From an uncultured Gemmataceae bacterium (GTDB taxonomy: Bacteria > Planctomycetota > Planctomycetia > Gemmatales > Gemmataceae), in contig CALDUY010000007.1 in NCBI GenBank assembly GCA_937923405.1, positions 186,001-250,000 of the forward strand: DNA of 64,000 nucleotides, read 5' to 3'. This document shows, one piece after another, positions 54,755-63,201 of the stretch; position 1 is the stretch's first letter; every line of letters starts with the position of its first letter. The translations under genes were made by a program, and so were the position numbers. Under the pieces are notes generated by a model. That model ran no database searches. It was not told the origin of the DNA and saw only the letters and a program-made list of their open reading frames with translations.

Positions 54755-55080
54755 TTGACGCTGCATGCTGACCTGTTATTCTATGTTTTAACTCGCTTTC
54801 TGACTCGCAACACGATGTTTACCCAAGTACACTCACACCTACTCGCAAGTAGTGAGTTGTTCGTTTTTTTGCTGTTGGCGAGTCCAGAAGCGATTCTCGA
54901 TTTCTTGGGGCTTACTGCCCAGCCGTTTTGAACACTCAGTGTCCAGGATGTCCCTGGATGGGTATCAGTCTCGGTGATGGTCGAGCTGGCACCTCCTTGA
55001 TACTGCGCCTGCGTTCAGCATTTGGGCACTGGTGCTTTGAGTATCTACGAAGTGTTTTCAGCTGATGTTCTCCGAGGGGA
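54755..55080 (+). promoter_or_regulatory. Promoter and structured leader upstream of the ArsR-type gene
   Basis: TTGACG (54755-54760) and TATTCT (54777-54782) are 16 bases apart. About 50 bases on lies a terminator-like stem: ACTCA/TGAGT and CTACT/AGTAG at 54831-54857, followed by TTTTTTT at 54864-54870. GACTCGCAACA (54802-54812) can pair with TGTTGGCGAGTC (54873-54884) with one bulge, a competing long-range stem. ACTCGC recurs three times. Further arms are TCCAGG/CCTGGA (54943-54959) and GTATCA/TGATAC (54962-55003). Either a short RNA of about 80 bases or an attenuator. The region also separates the divergent clock operon from the ArsR gene. Confidence 0.42.
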
Positions 55081-55089
55081 GTGAAGAAC

Positions 55090-55509
55090 TTGAGCAACCT
55101 CATTGCCGTGAAACGAAAAATTCGCAAGGGAGATGACAGCGGATTGTCTTCTCCTCTGAAAGTGTCTGACGAAACGATTGCCGATTTGACTTCGGTGTTC
55201 AAACTTTTAGCGGATAAGTCACGGTTAAAAATCGTCCTCGCCTTGGCCCAACAAGGCCCGATGCATGTTTCCGCCTTGTGCCAGCTGCTTGGGCAGACAC
55301 AACCTGCCGTCAGTCATCATCTGACGCTTATGAGAATCGTGGGAATCGTCGGCTACGATCGTAACGGAAAGCACAATTTTTATTTCCTGGCGTCCGATTA
55401 TCTCCGAGACCTGATCGAGCAATTTTTCTCCGAATTGGGCAACGGAAACCAGACCCTACAATTTGAAGAGTTTAGTATCTCCTACAAGCGCAATAACATC
55501 AAAGAGTAA
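55090..55509 (+). CDS. ArsR-family winged-helix regulator
   Basis: About 139 residues from the TTG at 55090, which GAGGGGA (ending at 55080) precedes at ideal spacing; a GTG at 55081 lies directly on that purine stretch and is less likely. The winged helix is clear: TSVFKLLADKSRLKIVLALAQQGPMHVSALCQLLGQTQPAVSHHLTLMRIVGIVGYDRNGKHNFYFLA. The recognition helix is QPAVSHHLTLMR. It lacks the ELCVCDL metal motif of classic ArsR and has only one Cys in that helix, so the ligand is unknown. Its convergent neighbour is the SelD fusion gene. Confidence 0.82.
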   Translation: MSNLIAVKRKIRKGDDSGLSSPLKVSDETIADLTSVFKLLADKSRLKIVLALAQQGPMHVSALCQLLGQTQPAVSHHLTLMRIVGIVGYDRNGKHNFYFLASDYLRDLIEQFFSELGNGNQTLQFEEFSISYKRNNIKE

Positions 55510-55518
55510 CCATCGCTA

Positions 55519-55554
55519 CTTCAGCAAAGGAATCGCCCACTTCCTTTGCTGAAG
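55519..55554. terminator. Perfect 14-bp hairpin after the ArsR-type gene
   Basis: CTTCAGCAAAGGAA and TTCCTTTGCTGAAG are perfectly complementary arms around an 8-base loop, 9 bases after the ArsR stop codon. No T-tract follows, so termination may need another factor or the hairpin may stabilise the 3' end. Confidence 0.6.
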
Positions 55555-55620
55555 CGAACTGTCAAGATTCTGCTTTCGAGGTTTGGCAACTCGAAAGGCT
55601 GGTTCATTGGTTTGTGTGAT

Positions 55621-55663
55621 TGTGGCACAGTCCGTGAGTTGTTACGCAACTCTTATTGCCACA
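55621..55663. terminator. Nested hairpin at the end of the SelD fusion gene
   Basis: TGTGGCA/TGCCACA outer arms enclose GAGTTG/CAACTC inner arms with a short loop. It lies 9 bases beyond the SelD stop on the minus strand. The left flank continues with TTTGTGTG, matching CACAAAA on the right, so the stem can extend. Likely the 3' end structure of that transcript. Confidence 0.5.
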
Positions 55664-55671
55664 CAAAACAT

Positions 55672-57885
55672 CTAATTTATCTCTATTGGAAATATAGAAG
55701 AGTCCGTTGAAGCTCGCACTTCTCCGATAATCGAGGCATCACGATACCCCTCAATTCGTAATTCGGCGAGCAAGTGAGGAGCTTGTCGTGCTTCGACACC
55801 AAACAATAGGCCGCCCGAGGTTTGCGGATCGAACAAGGCAAAATCTCTGTCGGTGATACCGGCTATACGACAAGCTTGCTTCAAGTTATCGGGATGGAGA
55901 CTGCTGGTAATTCCCTGCTGCACTATCCAGTCGAAACCATTCAACACGGGAATGGCTTGCCGCAGCAGACGGGCGGAAACTCGACTGGCGTCGAGCATTT
56001 CCAACAGATGTCCTGCTAAGCCGAACCCAGTCACGTCTGTGCAGGCGCGAACGCCAGCTTGTGCGATTAGTTCAGCGGCACGACGATTGGATTGTAACAT
56101 CTGCTCCACCGCCTGGGTGAACCAAAATGCTGGGCACACGCCTCGCATCCACGCTGCCAAGATTGCGCCGGTTCCCAAAGGTTTCGTCAAGATTAACACG
56201 TCGCCCGGCCGCAGGTTCGACTTGAGTAAGAGACGATCTTCCTCAGTATGACCGGTGACTGCGAACCCGACCGCGAGTTCACTCCCTTCAGTAGTGTGTC
56301 CACCGGTCAAGGTGACACCATGTTCCTTGAAAACTTCGATCGCACCGGACAGTAACTCGTACAGCATTGATTCCTGAATCGGACCACGTGCAAAAGGAAG
56401 GGTCACAATCGCCAACGCTGCAAATGGCCGGGCATTCATGGCAAACAAATCACTGAGGGCATGCAGAGCGGCCATCTTCCCTTGAAGATAATAATCATCC
56501 AAAAAGGATTTGAAGTAGTCTACTGTCTGCACCTCGACCAACTGTTCAGTTCGATGGCCGAACAATTCGGGGCGAAAGCGGTGGATGGCGGCATCTTCAC
56601 CGCTTTGCGTGCCAATCAACACACGAGAATCGTAACCTGGATTCAGCCGCCGGAGCACCGAAGTCAACACCTCGCTAGAGATTTTTGAGCCGCAACCACC
56701 ACATCTCATCGCCGATGTCTCGTCGACCGAATCAGCCCCCATCGAAGGAAACGCTGTGAATTTTTGGACCCAGGCGCGATCGATCCAATCTTTGAGCTTA
56801 CGCGGCCACCGCCCACTAGTAGCGAATCCTCCATAACTCAAAGCTGCTGTTCCAGCTCCGGTGTTGAGCAAGCACAAACAATATCGTTGCGGCTTCCACA
56901 CCCGTAACGGTTTCTCTTGCAAAAATCGAAGCACATTGTCGAACAGCACCCCCCCCTGTCGAACTGCGTGAACGCCATTCTTGGCGATTTTCCCATGGTG
57001 CTGCAACTCAATGCAGTCACCCGTGCCGAATACCTCGGGGTGGCTGACCGACTGCAAGGTATCCCGCACGAGTAAGAAACCGTCCTCTGTCTGTTGCACT
57101 CCGCTCGACCTCACCAACGAGGGAGAACCTCCATGCGTCGCCCAGAGGACGGCATCATACTCAATCGAAGTTCCATCTTCGAGCAATAACTGATGTTGAT
57201 TACCTCCAATTACCCGTGATGACAGCTGAACGGTCACGCCTAGCTGACTTAACCTTCTTTCAAAGATCCGTGAAATCCGTGAAGAGAATCCCGGCAGCAG
57301 TCGTTCATTCGCTTGCAATAGAGTGAGTCGAAAGGAAGGAATGGTTGCGAGTCGGCGACGGATAGCCAAAGACAGTTCACAACCACTGGCTCCACCTCCA
57401 ACCACACACAGATGAAACGGAACCTCTGTTTCACGAAGTCGCCGCTCTAACTCGTCAAGGCGATCGAGAAGAAGCCCTAGAGGGCGCATCAACCAAGAAT
57501 TTTCGCCCTCTAAACCGGCGGGGCGATATGGTGTTGATCCCACCCCCAAGGAGACGACATCATACGCTAATTCTGGTCGCTGCTCGAACTTGATGAGGCG
57601 TCGTTCTACATCCAGCTGCACTGCCTGAGCAGCAAGAAAGCGGCAGCCCATGTGGCGACACAGGCGAATAAGATCGATGGTGATCTCCGCGCGGACATAG
57701 TCGCCGCCGATATAACCCGGCACCATCGCAGAATAGGGAATTACGGGAGCCTCGCTGACCAAGGTCACAGCTAGCCCGGGAACAGGTCGCATCCCAAACA
57801 TGCGGACAAATCGCAAATGAGCGTTGCCAGCACCAAGCAGAACGACATGCTTCTGTAGGGAAGTAGTAGAGCCAACGGTTTGCAT
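55672..57885 (-). CDS. selD: FAD-dependent NADH dehydrogenase-like domain fused to selenide, water dikinase
   Basis: A 737-residue fusion. Residues 1-370 are a pyridine-nucleotide/FAD oxidoreductase: VVLLGAGNAHLRFVRMF, VVGGGASGCELSLAIRRR and EVFGTGDCIEL. From about residue 390 is SelD, which makes selenophosphate from selenide and ATP: MRCGGCGSKISSEVL (catalytic Cys and Lys), VQTVDYFKSFLDDYYLQGKMAALHALSDLFAMNA, TGGHTTEGSELAVGF, KPLGTGAI and DVTGFGLAGHL. The active site uses Cys, not selenocysteine. The same fusion is known in other bacteria, where the flavin domain may supply reduced selenium. No selA or selB is in the window. Confidence 0.92.
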   Translation of the reverse strand: MQTVGSTTSLQKHVVLLGAGNAHLRFVRMFGMRPVPGLAVTLVSEAPVIPYSAMVPGYIGGDYVRAEITIDLIRLCRHMGCRFLAAQAVQLDVERRLIKFEQRPELAYDVVSLGVGSTPYRPAGLEGENSWLMRPLGLLLDRLDELERRLRETEVPFHLCVVGGGASGCELSLAIRRRLATIPSFRLTLLQANERLLPGFSSRISRIFERRLSQLGVTVQLSSRVIGGNQHQLLLEDGTSIEYDAVLWATHGGSPSLVRSSGVQQTEDGFLLVRDTLQSVSHPEVFGTGDCIELQHHGKIAKNGVHAVRQGGVLFDNVLRFLQEKPLRVWKPQRYCLCLLNTGAGTAALSYGGFATSGRWPRKLKDWIDRAWVQKFTAFPSMGADSVDETSAMRCGGCGSKISSEVLTSVLRRLNPGYDSRVLIGTQSGEDAAIHRFRPELFGHRTEQLVEVQTVDYFKSFLDDYYLQGKMAALHALSDLFAMNARPFAALAIVTLPFARGPIQESMLYELLSGAIEVFKEHGVTLTGGHTTEGSELAVGFAVTGHTEEDRLLLKSNLRPGDVLILTKPLGTGAILAAWMRGVCPAFWFTQAVEQMLQSNRRAAELIAQAGVRACTDVTGFGLAGHLLEMLDASRVSARLLRQAIPVLNGFDWIVQQGITSSLHPDNLKQACRIAGITDRDFALFDPQTSGGLLFGVEARQAPHLLAELRIEGYRDASIIGEVRASTDSSIFPIEIN

Positions 57886-57999
57886 GGACTATCTCAAACG
57901 CTGGGCTGTCTTCGCTCTTATTATGATAACTGTACCAACCGGAGCGAACCAAGACATGAAGTCCGTTTGCGCTCCGGAGTCCAAGCAGAGGAGAAGAGC

Positions 58000-59283
58000 G
58001 TGGCCAAAGACCACGATGCCTACGCCGCTCTACGTTTTCGCGATTACCGCTGCCTACTTTCAGGATCGATTCTCGCTGCGCTCGGTGCCGAAGTTCTGCA
58101 TGTCGCTGTCAGCTGGGAGCTTTACCTTCGTACCAACTCTGCGAGCATATTGGGCTATGCCGGTTTAGTACAATTTCTACCTATTTTGTTGCTGGCACTA
58201 CCTGCTGGAGCTATCGCAGATCGTTTCAACCGAAAACACCTCTGTCAGCTGGCTCAAGCCACTTGGATGCTGATCGCTGGCTCTCTTGTTTATCTTTCGC
58301 ATACAGAAGGACCTGTGTGGCTGATTTTGTGTTTACTCCTCGTTGCTGGGATTGCTCGCGCCTTCAATGCTCCAGCCCGAGTTGCTTTATTACCTCAAGT
58401 CGTTCCTCTCGAACTGTTGCCCAACGCTATCACTTGGAATAGCACTGGATGGCAGATCGCCAACATCTCTGGTCCCGCACTAGGCGGTATCATCCTTGGA
58501 CTGGCGAATCCCCTGTCGGCCTACTGCTTCTCGGCAATCTGTTTTTTCAGTTGCATCTTACTGCTCGTGCCTATTCGCCCCATGCAACGAGGTCAGCGTG
58601 AATCGGACCGTTCACTCAGCGCCTTGTTTGCTGGGGTGCGGTTTGTCTGGCACACCAAACCTCTGTTCGCCGCTTTGACCCTAGATCTCTTCGCAGTGCT
58701 ATTTGGTGGCGCGACCGCTTTGTTGCCGATTTTCGCTCGTGATATCCTCAAAGTTGGTCCGTCTGGTTTAGGCTGGCTCCGAGCTGCCCCGGCTGTTGGA
58801 GCGTTAGCAATGGCTTTGTTGCTCGCCCACTTACCTCCGCTTCGACAACCCGGTAAGATGCTTCTAGTTGCTGTCGCCGGTTTTGGCCTCGCAACCATCG
58901 GGTTTGGATTGTCAACCTCGTTCTGGCTGTCACTGCTTTTGCTCGGTTTGCTCGGTGCGATGGACAACATCAGTGTCGTAGTTCGTGGTACCTTGATGCA
59001 AGTGCTTACTCCCAATGAGATGCGTGGTCGTGTCGCGGCAGTGAATACCGTGTTCATCAGCTCTTCCAATGAACTCGGAGCTTTTGAGTCCGGAATGACC
59101 GCTCATTGGTTCGGACCAATTCTATCTGTGGTGGGTGGTGGTGTCGGCACGCTCATCGTTGCATTCCTAGTGCTGCGATCCTTCCCTGTACTTTGGACGT
59201 TAGGGCCATTACACACCCTCACACCAGAAACTTTTTCATCGCAGCGAAATCAAAGCGGGAAAACCGTTGCGGAGGCGGTATGA
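58000..59283 (+). CDS. MFS exporter (EntS/MFS_3 type)
   Basis: The GTG at 58000 is preceded by GAGGAG at seven bases and starts just before the conserved ALRFRDYRCLLSGS opening; 427 residues. The frame is open upstream to 57880 but that part is not MFS-like. About 12 helices. LPAGAIADRFNRKHLCQLAQ is the helix 2-3 motif, and ARAFNAPARVALLPQVVPLELLPNAITWNSTGWQIANISGPALGGIIL and MRGRVAAVNTVFISSSNELGAFESG are typical of the enterobactin-exporter-like MFS_3 branch. Substrate unknown. It diverges from the SelD fusion gene. Confidence 0.85.
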   Translation: MAKDHDAYAALRFRDYRCLLSGSILAALGAEVLHVAVSWELYLRTNSASILGYAGLVQFLPILLLALPAGAIADRFNRKHLCQLAQATWMLIAGSLVYLSHTEGPVWLILCLLLVAGIARAFNAPARVALLPQVVPLELLPNAITWNSTGWQIANISGPALGGIILGLANPLSAYCFSAICFFSCILLLVPIRPMQRGQRESDRSLSALFAGVRFVWHTKPLFAALTLDLFAVLFGGATALLPIFARDILKVGPSGLGWLRAAPAVGALAMALLLAHLPPLRQPGKMLLVAVAGFGLATIGFGLSTSFWLSLLLLGLLGAMDNISVVVRGTLMQVLTPNEMRGRVAAVNTVFISSSNELGAFESGMTAHWFGPILSVVGGGVGTLIVAFLVLRSFPVLWTLGPLHTLTPETFSSQRNQSGKTVAEAV

Positions 59284-59336
59284 TAACTCCAACAGATTGC
59301 ACTCCTTCGCCGATCGCCCTCTCTCCAGGTGGTTTC

Positions 59337-61916
59337 ATGAAGGTTCCTTCCATGCGTATCTCCTTATTACTCGGCACCCTCTTCTTACTAATCGCAACGA
59401 TCTCGACGGCTTCGGCCCTGCAACGCAAAGGAAAAGGCTCTTCTCCCGCTGCCGCCCCAGCGACTTCGCTAAAAGTGGCCAAGGATTTCAAAGCCGAACT
59501 GCTCTATTCTGTCCCAGGGGATAAGCAAGGCTCTTGGGTCAGTATGTGCCATGATCCCAAAGGACGTTTGATCGTCTCCGATCAATATGGTGGGCTATTC
59601 CGAGTCACTCCGCCCCCAATTGGTGGTAGCGCCGAAGATACCAAGGTGGAACCGATTCAGATTAACATCGGACATGCTCAAGGCTTACTCTGGGCATTTG
59701 ATAGTTTGTATGTCGTGGTGAATGGTGGCGGCAAAGGATTCTCTAGTGGACTGTATCGCGTCACCGACACGAACGGCGACGACAAATTAGACAAAGTAGA
59801 GCTTTTACGTCGCATTGAAGGTGGTGGCGGCGAGCATGGCCCTCATGCCGTCCTTCTCACTCCAGACGGTAAGTCTCTCAATGTGGTCTGCGGTAATCAG
59901 TCGAAGCTGGCTCGACCATTTGTTCGATCTCGTGTCCCGGAGCTATGGGGAGAGGACCATCTCATTAAGCGGATGCCCGACGGTAACGGTTTCATGGCGG
60001 GAGTTTTGGGCCCAGGCGGTGCTATCTACCAAGTCGATCCTACAGGCAAAAATTGGGAACTCGTCTCGGTTGGTTTCCGCAACCAATACGATGCGGCCTA
60101 CAACCGGCACGGAGAACTATTCACTTACGATGCCGACATGGAATGGGACATGAACACCCCCTGGTATCGTCCGACTCGGGTCAATCATGTCACTTCAGGC
60201 AGCGAGTTCGGCTGGCGAAACGGTTCAGGCAAATGGCCCGAGTACTATCTCGACAGTCTGGGGGCAGTTGTCAACGTCGGCCCTGGCTCACCGACTGGCG
60301 TTTGTTTCGGTTACGGAGCCAAGTTCCCGGCCAAATACCAAGAAGCCTTTTTCATCTGTGACTGGAGCTATGGTAAGCTCTATGCTGTGCATCTCACTCC
60401 CTATCTCAGCACTTACAAGGGCGAACTGGAAGAGTTCTGCGCGGGCACGCCACTGCCATTGACCGACATTCTTATTAATCCTGTCGATGGCGCGATGTAC
60501 TTTACAGTCGGAGGCAGACGGACTCAATCGGGACTATACCGAATCACTTATGTCGGAAAAGACTCCACGGCCCCAAGCCGACCCGATGATCGCGGTTCAG
60601 AGTTCCGCAAAATTCGTCATCAACTTGAAGCTTTTCACGGAGTGAAAGATGTTACAGCTATCGATACCGCTTGGCCCTATCTTGACCACGAAGATCGAAC
60701 AATCCGCTTTGCTGCACGAACAGCATTAGAACATCAGGAAGTAAATGCTTGGAAGGAAAAAGCTTTAGGTGAAGGTAATCCTGCTAAAGCTATTAATGCC
60801 TTATTAGGCTTAATTAGAGCAACCGCAGTCGATCCATTTCATCGCACTCCTAGCACTCCCGCAGTCGATGGCCAACTTAAGACAAAAATTTATCAGGCCT
60901 TATTACGGATCGATTGGGAAAAACTCTCTGACAGTCAGCGTCTAGATTTATTGCGCGTCTGGCAAGTTGGTCTCAATCGTATGGATGGTCCAACTCCTGA
61001 AGTAAAACAAGAACTCATCTCGCGGTTCGACAAGGTTTATCCAACCAAATCACGCGAGCAAAATGCCGAGTTGTGTCAAATCTTGGTCTACCTTGAGGCT
61101 CCAACTGTCGTCAGCAAAACCTTAAAACTTCTGGCCTCAGCTCCGACTCAAGAAGAACAACTCGATTATGGTCGGTTCTTGCGAGTACTGAAAACCGGCT
61201 GGACACCTGCTCAACGAGAGGAGTATTTTCGCTGGCTGGGCAAAGCAAGTACGTTCAAAGGCGGCAACAGTATGGCCGGCTTTATTCGTATCATTAAAAA
61301 TGATGCCATTTCTACTTTGACCGAAAAAGAAAAGAACGATCTTCTATTTCGATTAGTTACAATTCAATCCAATACACCGGTTCCTATCGTCGGCAACCCT
61401 CGATCATTCGTTAAGAATTATACAGTAGAAGAGTTGGTTCCTCTCGTCGAAAGTGGGCTAAATGGAAAGCGAAACTTCGATGCTGGAAGACGACTATTCG
61501 CAGAAACAAAATGTTTCGCTTGTCATCGTTATGATGGAGAAGGTGGCTCTTCCGGACCAGATTTGACCGGTGTTTCAGGTCGATTCAGTGTGCGCGATTT
61601 GCTGGAATCCATTATTGAACCAAGCAAAGTAATCAGTGACCAGTACGCTGCCGTACAAATCACTACTGATGATGGTCGTTCGATACATGGTCGAATTGTC
61701 AACCTAAACAATGATCAACTCATCATCAATACAGACATGCTAGATCCAAATGCTCACGTAGCAATTCGACGTAGAAATATTGAAACCATGGAGATTTCAA
61801 AACTTTCGATGATGCCCACTGGATTACTCGATACCCTCAAACAAGATGAGATTCTAGATCTCATGGCCTACTTAATGTCACGAGGAGATCGAAATCATAA
61901 AATGTTTAAACATTAA
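59337..61916 (+). CDS. PVC-type beta-propeller protein with C-terminal CxxCH haem-binding domain
   Basis: The ATG at 59337 begins a signal peptide ([21 protein letters not shown]); 859 residues. A sugar-dehydrogenase-like propeller occupies about residues 45-420 ([66 protein letters not shown]-like segment). A helical HEAT-like region runs to about 690. The C-terminal domain carries [38 protein letters not shown], the planctomycete putative haem-binding domain (TIGR02603). Probably an exported dehydrogenase passing electrons to a cytochrome. Codon use turns AT-rich in its second half. Confidence 0.87.
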   Translation: [859 protein letters not shown]

Positions 61917-62008
61917 AACCGAGACAACATAGTAAATTAGGCAAACACACTATCTCGCCACATACTAACTTTTTCTAACTCGATAACGATTAGATAATCA
62001 AGAAAAGA

Positions 62009-62467
62009 ATGCCTGAACCAAATAAGCCATCTAGTTATCATGTCTTATCATTAAAACAGCCCTGGGCTGCATTATTAGTAGCAGGAATAAAAACTATTGA
62101 AATTCGAAGTTGGTTTACAAACTATAGAGGTAGATTATTAATTCATGCAGCTCAAACTCCAGATAAACGACCAGAAGCTTGGTCACATGTACCTCCTCAT
62201 CTGTTAGATTTAACAAATCAAAGGGGAGGTATCATAGGTGTAGGAACGCTTACAGCATGCATATCATATAATACTCTTAACGATTTTCTCAGAGATCAGC
62301 ATTTGCATCTCAACGATGAGAAGTGGTTTAATCAAAAAGAATTATTTGGATTAAAATTTGAGCATCTATCAATTACTCCATTTGTAAAGCTTATAGGAAA
62401 TGTTCGAATTTTCAAAGTAGCTTCTGAAATATTGTATTTATCAGAAACAAACAAGATCAAAAATTAG
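62009..62467 (+). CDS. ASCH-domain protein
   Basis: A 152-residue protein with an ASCH fold, a beta-barrel related to PUA that binds RNA or nucleosides. The diagnostic start is HVLSLKQPWAALLVAGIKTIEIRSWFTNYRGRLLIHAA, and GGIIGVGTLTACISY follows. Related proteins hydrolyse acylated cytidine or bind RNA. Codon use (TTA, ATA, AAA) is far more AT-rich than in the rest of the window. It lies 23 bases before mfnB. Confidence 0.82.
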   Translation: MPEPNKPSSYHVLSLKQPWAALLVAGIKTIEIRSWFTNYRGRLLIHAAQTPDKRPEAWSHVPPHLLDLTNQRGGIIGVGTLTACISYNTLNDFLRDQHLHLNDEKWFNQKELFGLKFEHLSITPFVKLIGNVRIFKVASEILYLSETNKIKN

Positions 62468-62490
62468 CAAGCCATAATTGAGTTGCTAAA

Positions 62491-63201
62491 ATGTCAAAAT
62501 TCTTGCTAAGTGTTCGAAATAAGTACGAAGCAAAAATAGCATTAGCTAACAATGTAGATATAATCGATGTTAAAAATCCAAGCAAAGGATCTTTAGGAAA
62601 AGCAGACGACAAAATTATCCAAGAGATTCTAGATATCGCCTCAAACAAACCAGTAACTGCAGCGATGGGAGAACTAATCCAAAATGAGCCAATCAATCCT
62701 GAATTATTGAGCAGGCTACATTACGTTAAATACGGTCTTAGCAACTTAAAGTTTACATGGAAGAACCAAATCGAAAAAATACGAACATTCATCGAAAGCA
62801 AACATCGTTGCAAAGTAGTATTAGTAGCATATGCCGATGCTGAACATGCATATGCTCCCAATCCCGACAACATAATTGATCATGCGGTACGTGAAAAATA
62901 CTCAGCAATCTTATTGGACACATGGCAAAAGTGTGGAAAAACATTACTCGACTGGATCTCATTAAATAGAATCACTGACTACATTAACACGTGTCATGCC
63001 AATCAAATACAAGTAGCTTTAGCCGGTTCAATTAGTCGAAAAGAAATAAACTTGTTATCCAAAAACAATCCTGATTGGTTCGCACTTCGAAGCGCCGCTT
63101 GCGCAAATCAATCACGCAACTCCAAGATCAAAGAACAACTTGTTATTGAGTTAGCTGATTTAATTCATACAGAAGCAACCATCAATGTCTGGAATTATTG
63201 A
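62491..63201 (+). CDS. mfnB: (5-formylfuran-3-yl)methyl phosphate synthase-like protein
   Basis: A 236-residue barrel protein of the MfnB family, which builds the furan ring of methanofuran from glyceraldehyde-3-phosphate. Motifs: NVDIIDVKNPSKGSLGKAD (Schiff-base Lys region), VKYGLSN (second Lys), SAILLDTWQKCGKTLLDW (catalytic Asp) and QVALAGSISRKEIN near the phosphate site. In planctomycetes it belongs to methanopterin-linked formaldehyde oxidation, so a C1-metabolism gene set may lie nearby outside the window. It overlaps the ABC ATPase gene by 17 bases. Confidence 0.88.
   Translation: MSKFLLSVRNKYEAKIALANNVDIIDVKNPSKGSLGKADDKIIQEILDIASNKPVTAAMGELIQNEPINPELLSRLHYVKYGLSNLKFTWKNQIEKIRTFIESKHRCKVVLVAYADAEHAYAPNPDNIIDHAVREKYSAILLDTWQKCGKTLLDWISLNRITDYINTCHANQIQVALAGSISRKEINLLSKNNPDWFALRSAACANQSRNSKIKEQLVIELADLIHTEATINVWNY

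Noticed and set aside
54731-54931. Possible 66-residue hydrophobic peptide between the clock operon and the ArsR-type gene
   Set aside because: It starts with GTG lacking a ribosome-binding site and spans a promoter-like pair and a hairpin with T-tract; a leader region explains it better.
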